Assembly (NCBI RefSeq): GCF_002092855.1
Contig: NZ_LVLC01000001.1
Span: 310,001 to 374,000, forward strand
DNA length: 64,000 nucleotides
DNA from: Campylobacter concisus
Lineage (GTDB): Bacteria; Campylobacterota; Campylobacteria; Campylobacterales; Campylobacteraceae
Reading direction: 5' to 3'
Shown here: piece by piece, positions 44,132 through 52,738 of the stretch
How the letters are laid out: each line of letters begins with the position of its first letter
How positions within the stretch are numbered: position 1 is the stretch's first letter
Position numbers and translations under genes: made by a program
Notes under the pieces: model-generated
Told to the model about the DNA's origin: nothing
The model's input: only the letters and a program-made list of their open reading frames with translations
Databases searched by the model: none

Positions 44132-45262
44132 ATGTCTTTTCTCTCAAGACTTTTAAAATTCCTCAACTGGTCAAACTCTACAAAACCAGAAATAAGCCTA
44201 GATACTGAGCTTTACGAACAATTAAAACCTTTTAGATTTCCACTAATTTCAGTCGTATTACTGTTACTTTTTGGAACATTAGGTTATGTCTTAATAGATA
44301 ATTTCTCGCTAATAGATGCCTTTTACCAAGCTGGTATGACTTTTACAACAGTTGGTTTTACCGAAGTTGCTCCAATAACTCCAAAGGGCAGAATTTTTAC
44401 TATCACATTTATACTTATTGGTTTTATTATATTTACACTATCGATTGGTATTGTGGTTGAGGTTTTAAAAAGAGGTACATTAATTAGCATTTTAAAGGAA
44501 CGACGCATGCTTTATAGGATCGCAAGACTAAAAAATCACTTCGTTATTTGTTATCACAATCTATACACAATCGAACTTAGTGCTCAATTTCGCGAAAATC
44601 ATATACCTTTTGTAGTGGTCGATGATAGAGAAGATATTGCAGAGCTAGCTCAAATTTATAAATATCCATATTTCATAAAAGCTCAGCCACACACGCAAAT
44701 TGCCTTTTTAAAAACACATCTATCAAGTGCAAAAGGTCTTATAACTCTTAGCTCAAATATTGCTGATAACATCGCCCTTATAGCATCTGTAAGACTTTAT
44801 GAAAAAGAGATAGGTCGCAGAAAGCCTTATCATATCATCACAAATGCAGAGACAGAAGACGATACGCAAAGATTAAAAAAATTAGGTGCTGACAATGTGG
44901 TAAGTCCATCTCGCTTAGTCGCACAGCGGTTAAGTGCCATGAGCGTAAGGCCGGATATGGAAAATTTATTAGAGCAGTTTTTGTATACAAAAAATTCACC
45001 TATCGATATAGAAGAAATTCTTGTGCCTGATTACTCTTGGATAAGATTTAAAAGATTAAAAGAGACTCATCTACGAAATATTACAAATGCGGACATAGTA
45101 GGCATTAGAGATATAAATAATAATTTTGTACCAATGCCAAATGGTGACACATTAGTAGGAACAGGATCAAAGCTTTTAGTCATCGGTACCGTTGATGGAA
45201 TACGTCTAACCAAGCGTGTTGTAAAAAGCAAACATAAACCTGAAGAATTTAAATACGTATAA
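44132..45262 (+). CDS. Potassium channel with TrkA-N (RCK) domain
   Basis: A 376-residue K+ channel-like protein: two helices around a pore loop (about residues 36-110), then a TrkA-N/RCK domain (about 130-255, FVICYHNLYTIELSAQF) and a TrkA-C-like region (about 275-370). The pore reads TFTTVGFTEVAP, where most channels have TVGYGD, so the filter keeps TVG but changes the last positions to F-T-E. Ion selectivity may differ. The Rossmann glycine pattern is weak. It follows rpmB by 23 bases. Confidence 0.85.
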   Translation: MSFLSRLLKFLNWSNSTKPEISLDTELYEQLKPFRFPLISVVLLLLFGTLGYVLIDNFSLIDAFYQAGMTFTTVGFTEVAPITPKGRIFTITFILIGFIIFTLSIGIVVEVLKRGTLISILKERRMLYRIARLKNHFVICYHNLYTIELSAQFRENHIPFVVVDDREDIAELAQIYKYPYFIKAQPHTQIAFLKTHLSSAKGLITLSSNIADNIALIASVRLYEKEIGRRKPYHIITNAETEDDTQRLKKLGADNVVSPSRLVAQRLSAMSVRPDMENLLEQFLYTKNSPIDIEEILVPDYSWIRFKRLKETHLRNITNADIVGIRDINNNFVPMPNGDTLVGTGSKLLVIGTVDGIRLTKRVVKSKHKPEEFKYV

Positions 45263-45346
45263 AATAAATTTTTCTACTCACTCTTTTTAAAAATTTAAGC
45301 AATGGCTTGGCGCCTTTTTTATATCCAAGCATTTACAAAGTCTTGA

Positions 45347-45352
45347 TAAAAT
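45347..45352 (+). promoter_or_regulatory. Sigma70 -10 box for the DUF465 gene
   Basis: TAAAAT in CTTGATAAAAT, 26 bases before the start, followed by a TAGGAG ribosome site. Confidence 0.45.
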
Positions 45353-45377
45353 TTCTCAAATTTTTATAGGAGCCGAT

Positions 45378-45578
45378 ATGTTACATGAATATACAGACCT
45401 TATAAATGAGCTAAAGAAAACCGATGCTCGTTTTGCTACTCTTTGCAAAAAACATGATGAGCTAAATAAAAAAATAGACGACAACCTAGCAAAACCATCT
45501 GAAATTGATAATTTAAAGAAAGAGAAGTTAAAACTAAAAGACGAAATTTATGCTCAAATTTTAAAGCATAAAAAGTAA
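45378..45578 (+). CDS. DUF465/YdcH-like small helical protein
   Basis: A 66-residue protein, mostly alpha-helical and charged, fitting the DUF465 (YdcH) family: MLHEYTDLINELKKTDARFATLCKKHDELNKKI with the K-K-E-K-LKLKDEIYAQI ending is typical. Family function is unknown. It has its own TAAAAT box and a TAGGAG ribosome site, and converges on cysE with a shared hairpin. Confidence 0.85.
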   Translation: MLHEYTDLINELKKTDARFATLCKKHDELNKKIDDNLAKPSEIDNLKKEKLKLKDEIYAQILKHKK

Positions 45579-45586
45579 GAATAAAT

Positions 45587-45611
45587 TTATCTAATCTTTA
45601 AGATTAGATAA
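45587..45611. terminator. Terminator hairpin at the cysE stop
   Basis: Stem TTATCTAATC / GATTAGATAA with a 5-base loop that can close further (12-base near-palindrome). It overlaps the cysE stop codon, between converging genes. Confidence 0.65.
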
Positions 45612-46155
45612 TAAATTCTGGCTCAAATTTTGTCCCATTTACTCGAACTATTCTCGCTGGTATACCAACGACTGTCGCGTTTGCTGGGACATTTTTTAAC
45701 ACGACTGAATTTGCACCGATCTTAGCATTTTCGCCGATCGTTATGGCGCCTAGTATCTTTGAGCCAGCTGCGATAGTCACACCATTTTTTATAGTCGGGT
45801 GCCTTTTGCCACACTCTTTTCCAGTGCCTCCAAGCGTTACTTGATGATACATCATTACATCATCACCTATCTCAGCCGTCTCACCAATAACCACGCCCAT
45901 GCCGTGATCTATAAAAAATCTCTTACCGATCTTTGCTCCAGGGTGGATCTCGATGCCTGTTAAAAATCTTGCAATTTGCGAGATAAGCCTAGCTAGAAAA
46001 AAATGCTCTTTTTTATATAGAAAATGAGAAATTTTATGAAACAAAACCGCATGAACACCAGGAGTGTTTATAAGTATTGCCAAAAAGCAACACTTATGTA
46101 CCGATGGGTCTTTTTCACGAACAGTTTGAACTAGCTCCTTTAGACTCTCCCACAT
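45604..46155 (-). CDS. cysE: Serine O-acetyltransferase CysE
   Basis: Makes O-acetylserine for cysteine synthesis. The 183-residue short-form protein has a small helical N-terminus and a hexapeptide left-handed beta-helix ([48 protein letters not shown]). The catalytic His is in [10 protein letters not shown]. It lies 4 bases after cysK, so both enzymes of the pathway are cotranscribed. Confidence 0.97.
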   Translation of the reverse strand: MWESLKELVQTVREKDPSVHKCCFLAILINTPGVHAVLFHKISHFLYKKEHFFLARLISQIARFLTGIEIHPGAKIGKRFFIDHGMGVVIGETAEIGDDVMMYHQVTLGGTGKECGKRHPTIKNGVTIAAGSKILGAITIGENAKIGANSVVLKNVPANATVVGIPARIVRVNGTKFEPEFII

Positions 46156-46159
46156 ATTT

Positions 46160-47065
46160 TTATGCTCCGTAAAGCTCTGTGCTTAAGTATCTTTCGCCAT
46201 TATCTGGAGCTATGAAAAGTACTTTTTTGCCAGCGCCAAGTCTTTTAGCTACTCTTTTTGCAGCCACGTAAGCAGCACCACCACTTATACCTATCATGAG
46301 TCCATCACTTTTAGCGATTGCTCTAGCTGCGTTTAGCGCATCATCGTTGGTTACTTTTTCTACTTCACTAACTAGGCTCATATTCATAGTATTTGGTAAA
46401 AATCCGGCTCCAATGCCTTGAATTTTATGCGGTCCTGGGTTACCACCACTTAAAACCGGCGATGCTTCAGGCTCAACTGCGATGATCTTAGTATCATAGC
46501 CCTTTTCTTTTAAAATTTTTGCTACGCCACTTATTGTGCCACCTGTACCAACGCCAGCTACAAAGGCATCAAGCTTACTAAAATCAGCCACAATTTCAGC
46601 TGCTGTTGTTAGTTCGTGAGCTTGTGGGTTATACTTGTTTTCAAACTGGCTTAGCATTATATGATTTGGCTGAGCTGCTAGCTCTGTAGCTCTTGCGATC
46701 GCTGCTTTCATACCACCAGACGCAGGAGTAAGCTCAAGCTGTGCGCCATAAGCAGCCACTATTTTGCGTCTTTCGATACTCATGCTCTCTGGCATGCAAA
46801 GTATCACTTTAAAACCAAGTGCAGCACCGCACATCGCTACACCAATGCCAGTATTTCCGCTCGTTGGCTCAACGATAGTATCACCCTCTTTTAGCGTACC
46901 GTCAGCTAGCATTTTAGTTATCATATTAAATGCGATCCTATCTTTTACAGAGCCACCTGGGTTAAAAAACTCTAATTTTACATAAATTTCGGCTTCATCA
47001 GCACCTGTTTTTATCTTTACAATAGGTGTATTACCAATCGTTTTAACGATGTTATCGTAAATCAT
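46160..47065 (-). CDS. cysK: Cysteine synthase CysK
   Basis: PLP enzyme joining sulfide to O-acetylserine. The 301-residue protein shows GNTPIVKI, the PLP-lysine in [10 protein letters not shown] (about residue 42), TSGNTGIG and GIGAGFLP. The ATG at 47065 is used because AGGAGG precedes it. It is the first gene of the cysK-cysE operon with a TATAAT box about 60 bases upstream. Confidence 0.97.
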   Translation of the reverse strand: MIYDNIVKTIGNTPIVKIKTGADEAEIYVKLEFFNPGGSVKDRIAFNMITKMLADGTLKEGDTIVEPTSGNTGIGVAMCGAALGFKVILCMPESMSIERRKIVAAYGAQLELTPASGGMKAAIARATELAAQPNHIMLSQFENKYNPQAHELTTAAEIVADFSKLDAFVAGVGTGGTISGVAKILKEKGYDTKIIAVEPEASPVLSGGNPGPHKIQGIGAGFLPNTMNMSLVSEVEKVTNDDALNAARAIAKSDGLMIGISGGAAYVAAKRVAKRLGAGKKVLFIAPDNGERYLSTELYGA

Positions 47066-47126
47066 CACTCCTCCTAAATTAAATAAGATAAATTTTGTGT
47101 AAATTTAGCACAGAATTTTAAAATAG

Positions 47127-47132
47127 ATTATA
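47127..47132 (-). promoter_or_regulatory. Sigma70 -10 box for cysK-cysE
   Basis: TATAAT on the minus strand after GGCTTTTTA, about 62 bases upstream of the cysK start. A nearer TAAAAT is an alternative. Nothing else is seen in this 118-base gap. Confidence 0.4.
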
Positions 47133-47183
47133 AAAAGCCCCAATCTTTGGCAAATTTATAAAGAGTTGTTACATATTAGTAGT

Positions 47184-47852
47184 TTAATTTTTAATGCTAC
47201 TTAATATTTTTTGACCATTTTGGCTTAAAGTTTTACCTTTGAAATTCTCTTTACAAAACTCCAAAATAAGAGCGTGGTAGAGTTTTAAAATTTCAACCTC
47301 ATCAAATTTCTCGCTATCAAGAAATTTATAAATTTCATCATAATCAAGCGAACTAAACCACTCAGCAGCCTCGTCGTAGCTCTCAAAAGTATAGTCAAAA
47401 TATGCCATTATCCTAAGTGCGTAAGCATCAACGACTATGTAAGGTTTACCGCAAGCATAAGCAAGTATCGCATCACAAGTCTCGGCTCCAACACCTTTTA
47501 CGCTTATGAGCCACTCACGACTTACATTTTCTTTGAAATTTTCAAAGTCGTCAAACTCGTTTCTTATGGCTTGGCAAAGCGTCTTTAGCCGTTTAGCCTT
47601 TGTGTTATAAAAGCCACTTGGCTTTATGAGCGTAGCAAGCTCGCTGTTTTCAAGCTCGCAAATGCCTTGTAGGCTATCTTTGTTTGCTTTTTTTAGATTA
47701 TCTAGCGCTTTTTCTACGTTTTTCCAGTTGGTATTTTGCACTAAAATAGCGCCCAAAACAACCTCAAAAGTGCCCTCACCTGGCCACTTTAGCTCGTCTA
47801 AATTTTTGTTTTTGTGATTAAACAAGGTTAAAAATAGATCGGTTGAAGTCAT
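47184..47852 (-). CDS. MagIII-type 3-methyladenine DNA glycosylase (HhH-GPD)
   Basis: Base-excision repair glycosylase of the endonuclease III superfamily. The 222-residue protein resembles Helicobacter MagIII: FEVVLGAILVQNTNWKNVEKAL, KPSGFYNTKAKRLK and SVKGVGAETCDAILAYACGKPYIVVDAYALR with the helix-hairpin-helix, GPD loop and catalytic Asp in VVDAYA. The C-terminal Fe-S cysteines of Nth are absent, favouring MagIII. It overlaps the DUF815 gene by 4 bases, at the end of the leuS-to-mfd minus-strand run. Confidence 0.85.
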   Translation of the reverse strand: MTSTDLFLTLFNHKNKNLDELKWPGEGTFEVVLGAILVQNTNWKNVEKALDNLKKANKDSLQGICELENSELATLIKPSGFYNTKAKRLKTLCQAIRNEFDDFENFKENVSREWLISVKGVGAETCDAILAYACGKPYIVVDAYALRIMAYFDYTFESYDEAAEWFSSLDYDEIYKFLDSEKFDEVEILKLYHALILEFCKENFKGKTLSQNGQKILSSIKN

Positions 47853-48613
47853 TTTAAATTTTCTTTAAAAGTTAGATAAAACTGCTTTGCTGTCCTACCA
47901 CTTCTACTAGCTCTTAGCGTGGCAAAATTTTTAGCAAGCGTATGAAGCTCCTTTTTGTCACCTGCGTAGTCTTTGAAGTAAAAATCAACCATTTTTAGAT
48001 ACTCGTCGTAGTTGCCTTGATAAAAGCTGATCCAAAGGCCAAAGCGATCTGAGAGAGAAATTTTCTCCTGAGCTGCGTCGTTGTAGTGAATTTCTCCGTC
48101 AATTAGCTCTGAGTTTTCATTTTCACTTTTAAACTCACTTATTAGATGTCTACGATTTGATGTAGCGTATAAAAGGACGTTTTTTGGTGGCTTTTGGATA
48201 GAGCCATCCATGATAGGTTTTAGAAATTTATACTCATTGCTGCCATTTTCAAAGCTTAGATCATCGCAGAAAATGATAAATTTAAACTCACTCTTTCTGA
48301 TCTCATCGATGATGTCGCCAAGATATTTTAGATCCTCGCAGCCGATCTCAATGATGCGAAGTCCAGCTTTATAAAATTTAGTAAAAATAGCCCTTACAAG
48401 GCTTGACTTGCCACATCCTCTCTCACCCCAAAGAAGCACGTGATTTGCATCTTTACCTTCTATAAAATTTAGAGTATTTTTTAGCAAAATTTCTTTTTGT
48501 TTCTCTAGCCCATAAAGTGAGTCGATATCTACAAAATCAATATCATCAACTGGTTTTAGCATGCCTTTTGTGCTTCTGTAAATTGCTGCATACTTCACGC
48601 CCCAATCTATCAC
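47849..48613 (-). CDS. DUF815 AAA-type ATPase
   Basis: A 254-residue AAA ATPase of the DUF815 family. Walker A is LLWGERGCGKSSLVRA (about residue 60), Walker B is FIIFCDDLSFE (about 115), and sensor-like YATSNRRHLI follows. The conserved tail SRSGRTAKQFYLTF matches the family. Function unknown. It overlaps mfd and the glycosylase gene by 4 bases each, so it is cotranscribed with DNA repair genes. Confidence 0.88.
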   Translation of the reverse strand: MIDWGVKYAAIYRSTKGMLKPVDDIDFVDIDSLYGLEKQKEILLKNTLNFIEGKDANHVLLWGERGCGKSSLVRAIFTKFYKAGLRIIEIGCEDLKYLGDIIDEIRKSEFKFIIFCDDLSFENGSNEYKFLKPIMDGSIQKPPKNVLLYATSNRRHLISEFKSENENSELIDGEIHYNDAAQEKISLSDRFGLWISFYQGNYDEYLKMVDFYFKDYAGDKKELHTLAKNFATLRASRSGRTAKQFYLTFKENLK

Positions 48614-51555
48614 TTCTTATCCTTTCTTAGATAGACCAAAATTTCAGCCAAAACATCGTCATCGTCCTTGCTGCGTGACTTTAGCCTGATTTTCTCATCA
48701 TCATTTTTTGTTATTAATATATTTTGCTCGCTGTTTGAGATCGTTTTTATACCAGCTTTTAGAGCTAAAATTTTAATGATGATGACATCTAAAAACTGCT
48801 TTGTAAACGTATCTATCTTGCCAAATCTATCCTCAAGCTCGCTTTGTATCTCATAGACCTCACCCACTTCTTTGCACTTGCTAAGACGCCTGTAAATCTC
48901 AAGCCTTAGCCTATCTTCTCTTATAAATTCTTGATTTAAAAAGGCGCTCACACTAAGCTTTAGATCGATCTTGTCAAGCTTTGCGGAGTCTTGATTAAGA
49001 AGCTTATTTATCTCATCTTCTAGCATCTTTAGATATAGCGAGTAGCCAATAGCCTCGATGTGTCCACTTTGCGCCTCGCCAATGATGTTACCACCACCTC
49101 TTATCTCAAGGTCGTGATAGGCAAGCACTGAGCCAGCGCCCAAAAATGAGTTGCCCTCGAGTGCCACAAGTCGTTTTAGCGCGTCTTTACTAATAGCATC
49201 TTTATCTTCCACCAAAAAGTAGCAGTAGGCCTGCTTGTCGCTTCTACCCACGCGTCCGCGCAGCTGGTGCAGGTCAGCCATGCCAAATTTATTAGCATTT
49301 TCTACGATTATTGTGTTTGCATTTGGCAAGTGGATGCCGCTTTCAACGATGCTAGTACAAAGCAGCAAGTCGTACTCGCCCCGCTCAAATTTCATCATCT
49401 CATCTTCAGTAACTTTCGCATTTACCTTTGAGTGAAGTATCAAAATTCTAAGCTTTGGCAAAATTTTTCTTAGATCATTTGCTGTCTGCTCTATGTCTGC
49501 GATGTGGTTGTGGATGTAAAAAGTCTGCCCACCACGTCTTAGCTCACGCATGATCGCCTCTTTGACGACCTTTTCGTCCCACTCTCTCACACTTGTTCTC
49601 ACATCCAGCCTCGAGCTTGGCGGAGTGGCCAAAATACTATATGTTTTTATCTTACTAAGCGCCATATTTAGGCTTCTTGGTATCGGCGTGGCGCTCATGC
49701 TTAAGATGTGTGAGTGCTGAGAAATTTCTTTTAGTTGCTCTTTTTGCTTAACGCCAAATTTATGCTCTTCATCAACGACGATCAGACCTAAATTTTCAGC
49801 CTTTACGCCAAGAAGCGCATGCGTTCCCACGCAAACTATGGGCTCATTTTCTTTTAGCGCTTTTTGCAGGCTTGCCTTCTCTTTGGCACTTGAGAAGCGA
49901 TCCAGTCTAAAGACATTTATGTCAAATTTGCTAAATCTCTGGCTTAGCGTCTTGTAGTGCTGCGAGCTAAGAAGCGTCGTTGGCACGAAGAAAAACGCGC
50001 TAAAGCCTGATTTTATGCAGGTAAATATAGCATTCATCGCAACTTCGGTCTTGCCAAAGCCCACGTCGCCACTAAGCAGCCTATCCATCACCTTGCCGCT
50101 TTTTAGCTCATCTTTTATATCATTTACCGCCTTTTGCTGATCATTCGTGTATGAAAAGCCAGCGTCTTGGACAAAATTTAGATAAGAGATATCCTCTTTT
50201 TGCAAAATTTTGCCTGCGATCAGCTCTCTTTTTGCCGCCATTGCTACAATCTTTGAAGCGATCGCGAAGAGTTTTTCTCTAACCTTCTCTTTTATCTTGG
50301 CAAAATTTGCCTTACCCAAGCGATCAAGCACCGCCATAGAGCCATTTTGTGCAATGTAGCGGTCTATCAGATTTAGATGCTCAACTGGCAAAAGAAGCTT
50401 GTCGTCATTTTGGTAGGCGATAACCACAAATTCCTTTGTCGCGCCCAAAACCTTGATCTTTTCAAGCCCTAGAAAACGACCTATACCATAATCTTCATGC
50501 ACGACGTAGTCATTTATTTTTAGCTCGTCCACCACGAGACTTGAGCGTTTTACTCGCCTTTTTTTCTCAAATTTATTAAGTGATACTACAGTCTTATCAC
50601 TTGAGGTTAAATTTACTACAAGGGGCGAAATTTCAAGCTTTACGTTGGCAAAGCCGTCAAGCTCATAGCCCTTAAAAAGCCCTTCATTTCTTGAAAGAAC
50701 GGTTATGCTTTTGCTCTTATTTAGCTCAAAAAAGTCAAAATTTAAAGTAACCTCAAGATCTTTATAAACCTTTGGCTCGGGTAAAATTTCAATACCCTTA
50801 AATTTATCTTCAGGCACATCATAAATTTCAAAATCGATCTTTTTAACAAGCTTTGAGTCAAATTCTTTTAAATAGTCACTAAAGCTATCTATCGCCCAAA
50901 ATCCAAGCGAATTTAGATCGCTCACCAAAGCATCGCTTTGCATATCCTCGATCTTTTGGCTAACTTTTTCAAACTCATCTTTGCTCAAATTTGCGATAAA
51001 TGGCACGATCTCAGCTTCACTTAGCTCAGCTTTATTGCTAATTTGCGTGGCGGTGTTATAATTTCTAATGCTCTCCACCTCATCGCCAAAGAGTAAAATT
51101 CTAACTGGATCGTCCATATTTACGCCGTAAATGTCAATGACTTCGCCACGAATGCTAAACTCGCCAACGCTCTCAACGATATCAACGCACTCGTAACCAA
51201 AGCGTATGAGCAAGTCGGCAAATTCGCTTAAATTTAGATTATCTTTTAGCTTGATCGTTGAGCTCTCTAAATTTTTTTGCGTTGGAAGTGGGTTTAAAAG
51301 CGTGCTAAATGGGCTTATGATGATCTTTTTGCCATCAAATTTATAGTATTTGCTAAGAACGGATGAAATTTCAAAGAGCTCTTCGTTAAAGCTTCTTAGA
51401 TCATCACCCTTTTTAGCTCTGAAATCAGGTAGTTTAAATGCGTTAAAGCCAGCAAAACTAGCCGCATCAGCGCAAAGTGCCGCCTCTTTATCATCTTCGC
51501 AGATGAGAATTTGTGGGGCGTGCGTTAAAAGATACTCATAGACCCTTGCTTGCAT
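48610..51555 (-). CDS. mfd: Transcription-repair coupling factor Mfd
   Basis: Dislodges RNA polymerase stalled at DNA damage and recruits UvrA. The 981-residue protein is the shorter epsilonproteobacterial form. An N-terminal UvrB-homology part is followed by the CarD-like RNA polymerase-interacting domain (INDYVVHEDYGIGRFLGLE, about residue 350). The helicase core shows GDVGFGKTEVAMNA, VVDEEHKFGVKQKE, LSMSATPIPRSLNM and LHQLRGRVGRSDK. It overlaps folC by 20 bases and the DUF815 gene by 4. Confidence 0.97.
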   Translation of the reverse strand: MQARVYEYLLTHAPQILICEDDKEAALCADAASFAGFNAFKLPDFRAKKGDDLRSFNEELFEISSVLSKYYKFDGKKIIISPFSTLLNPLPTQKNLESSTIKLKDNLNLSEFADLLIRFGYECVDIVESVGEFSIRGEVIDIYGVNMDDPVRILLFGDEVESIRNYNTATQISNKAELSEAEIVPFIANLSKDEFEKVSQKIEDMQSDALVSDLNSLGFWAIDSFSDYLKEFDSKLVKKIDFEIYDVPEDKFKGIEILPEPKVYKDLEVTLNFDFFELNKSKSITVLSRNEGLFKGYELDGFANVKLEISPLVVNLTSSDKTVVSLNKFEKKRRVKRSSLVVDELKINDYVVHEDYGIGRFLGLEKIKVLGATKEFVVIAYQNDDKLLLPVEHLNLIDRYIAQNGSMAVLDRLGKANFAKIKEKVREKLFAIASKIVAMAAKRELIAGKILQKEDISYLNFVQDAGFSYTNDQQKAVNDIKDELKSGKVMDRLLSGDVGFGKTEVAMNAIFTCIKSGFSAFFFVPTTLLSSQHYKTLSQRFSKFDINVFRLDRFSSAKEKASLQKALKENEPIVCVGTHALLGVKAENLGLIVVDEEHKFGVKQKEQLKEISQHSHILSMSATPIPRSLNMALSKIKTYSILATPPSSRLDVRTSVREWDEKVVKEAIMRELRRGGQTFYIHNHIADIEQTANDLRKILPKLRILILHSKVNAKVTEDEMMKFERGEYDLLLCTSIVESGIHLPNANTIIVENANKFGMADLHQLRGRVGRSDKQAYCYFLVEDKDAISKDALKRLVALEGNSFLGAGSVLAYHDLEIRGGGNIIGEAQSGHIEAIGYSLYLKMLEDEINKLLNQDSAKLDKIDLKLSVSAFLNQEFIREDRLRLEIYRRLSKCKEVGEVYEIQSELEDRFGKIDTFTKQFLDVIIIKILALKAGIKTISNSEQNILITKNDDEKIRLKSRSKDDDDVLAEILVYLRKDKK

Positions 51556-52738
51556 AGTACTCTTTTAAGAAGGCTTCAACTAGATGAAATGAGCCAAAGG
51601 CTAGATAAATTTTGCCGTTTTTTGCCTCTTTTATATCGTTCATATCGCTTGGCTCAAACTCTCTATGTGAAATTTCAAGCTCATTTAGCGCTTTATTTAT
51701 GAGCTCTCCGCCAAGCTCCCTGCCCTCGCAGTGGTAGTGATAAAGCAGCACATCCTCGACAACTGGCTTTAAAGCTGCCAAAACCGCCTTGAAATCTTTA
51801 TCTAAAAATGAGTTATAAACTAGTGTTAGCTTCTTGTCACTAAACTCTTTAGAGCTAAATTTCTTAGCCACAGCCTTAGCACCAAGCTCGTTGTGACCGA
51901 CATCAGCGTATAAATTTGAGGCAATCTTTTCACATCTACCTCGAAGCGTAAGAGTACCAAGCTTTTTTATGTCTATGCTGTTATCTAAAATTTTAGCTGC
52001 GGCGTAGGCTAGAGTTAAATTTGATCTTAAAAACTCTGGCAGATTAAATTTCTCTGCGTAGTTTGTGATCTCGTTTAAATTTTCTTTGGTTAAAATTTCT
52101 CTTGGGAAGCTCAAAATTGCGCTCCTCTCGCTTGCGATCTCTTTTGCGATAGCAACGCTTATCTCGTTCATCTCATCATTTAAAATAGCTCTTTTGCCCA
52201 TAGCTTCAAATTTCGTGCGTGAAATTTCTTCTAAGCTATCCCCAAGAACTACCGTATGATCAAGTCCGATGGGCGTAAAAATACTTAACTCTTTTTCAAA
52301 GACATTTGTCGCATCAAGCACACCACCCATGCCAGCCTCGCAGACAAAATAATCGCAACCCTCAAAAAGCACAGCTGAAAGCAATGTCATATACTCGAAA
52401 TAACTCGTTTTTATCTTGTACTCGTCGCTTAAAAGTCCTTGCAAACGCTCGTGAGCTACCTCTAAAATTTTATCACTAGCGACCTCACCATTTAGCCAAA
52501 ATCGCTCGTTAAATTTAAATATATGAGGGCTCGTGTAGTGCCCTACTTTTGCGCCATTTTGGCTTAAAATTTGTGCTAAAAAGCGGCCAGTGCTACCTTT
52601 GCCATTTGTGCCTATTATGTGAATAATCTTAAATGGCTTTATGTGCTCTTTTATAGTCGCATACGCTCTAATAATCCTACCATAATCAATCTCTTTGTAG
52701 TAAAGTGGTTTGCCATCAAGAAATTTAGCTAGGCTCAT
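51536..52738 (-). CDS. folC: Folylpolyglutamate / dihydrofolate synthase FolC
   Basis: Adds glutamate to dihydropteroate and folates. The 400-residue protein has the P-loop IGTNGKGSTGRFLAQIL (about residue 42), VGHYTSPHIFKFNERF and FEYMTLLSAVLFEGCDYFVCEAGMGGVLDATN, all diagnostic. It overlaps mfd by 20 bases and the GGDEF gene by 4 bases. Confidence 0.95.
   Translation of the reverse strand: MSLAKFLDGKPLYYKEIDYGRIIRAYATIKEHIKPFKIIHIIGTNGKGSTGRFLAQILSQNGAKVGHYTSPHIFKFNERFWLNGEVASDKILEVAHERLQGLLSDEYKIKTSYFEYMTLLSAVLFEGCDYFVCEAGMGGVLDATNVFEKELSIFTPIGLDHTVVLGDSLEEISRTKFEAMGKRAILNDEMNEISVAIAKEIASERSAILSFPREILTKENLNEITNYAEKFNLPEFLRSNLTLAYAAAKILDNSIDIKKLGTLTLRGRCEKIASNLYADVGHNELGAKAVAKKFSSKEFSDKKLTLVYNSFLDKDFKAVLAALKPVVEDVLLYHYHCEGRELGGELINKALNELEISHREFEPSDMNDIKEAKNGKIYLAFGSFHLVEAFLKEYYASKGL

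Noticed and set aside
45263..45346. Terminator after the K+ channel gene (GGCGCC before a T-run, and GCTTGG/CCAAGC)
   Set aside because: The T-run is present, but the stems compete and are short, so I could not fix one structure.
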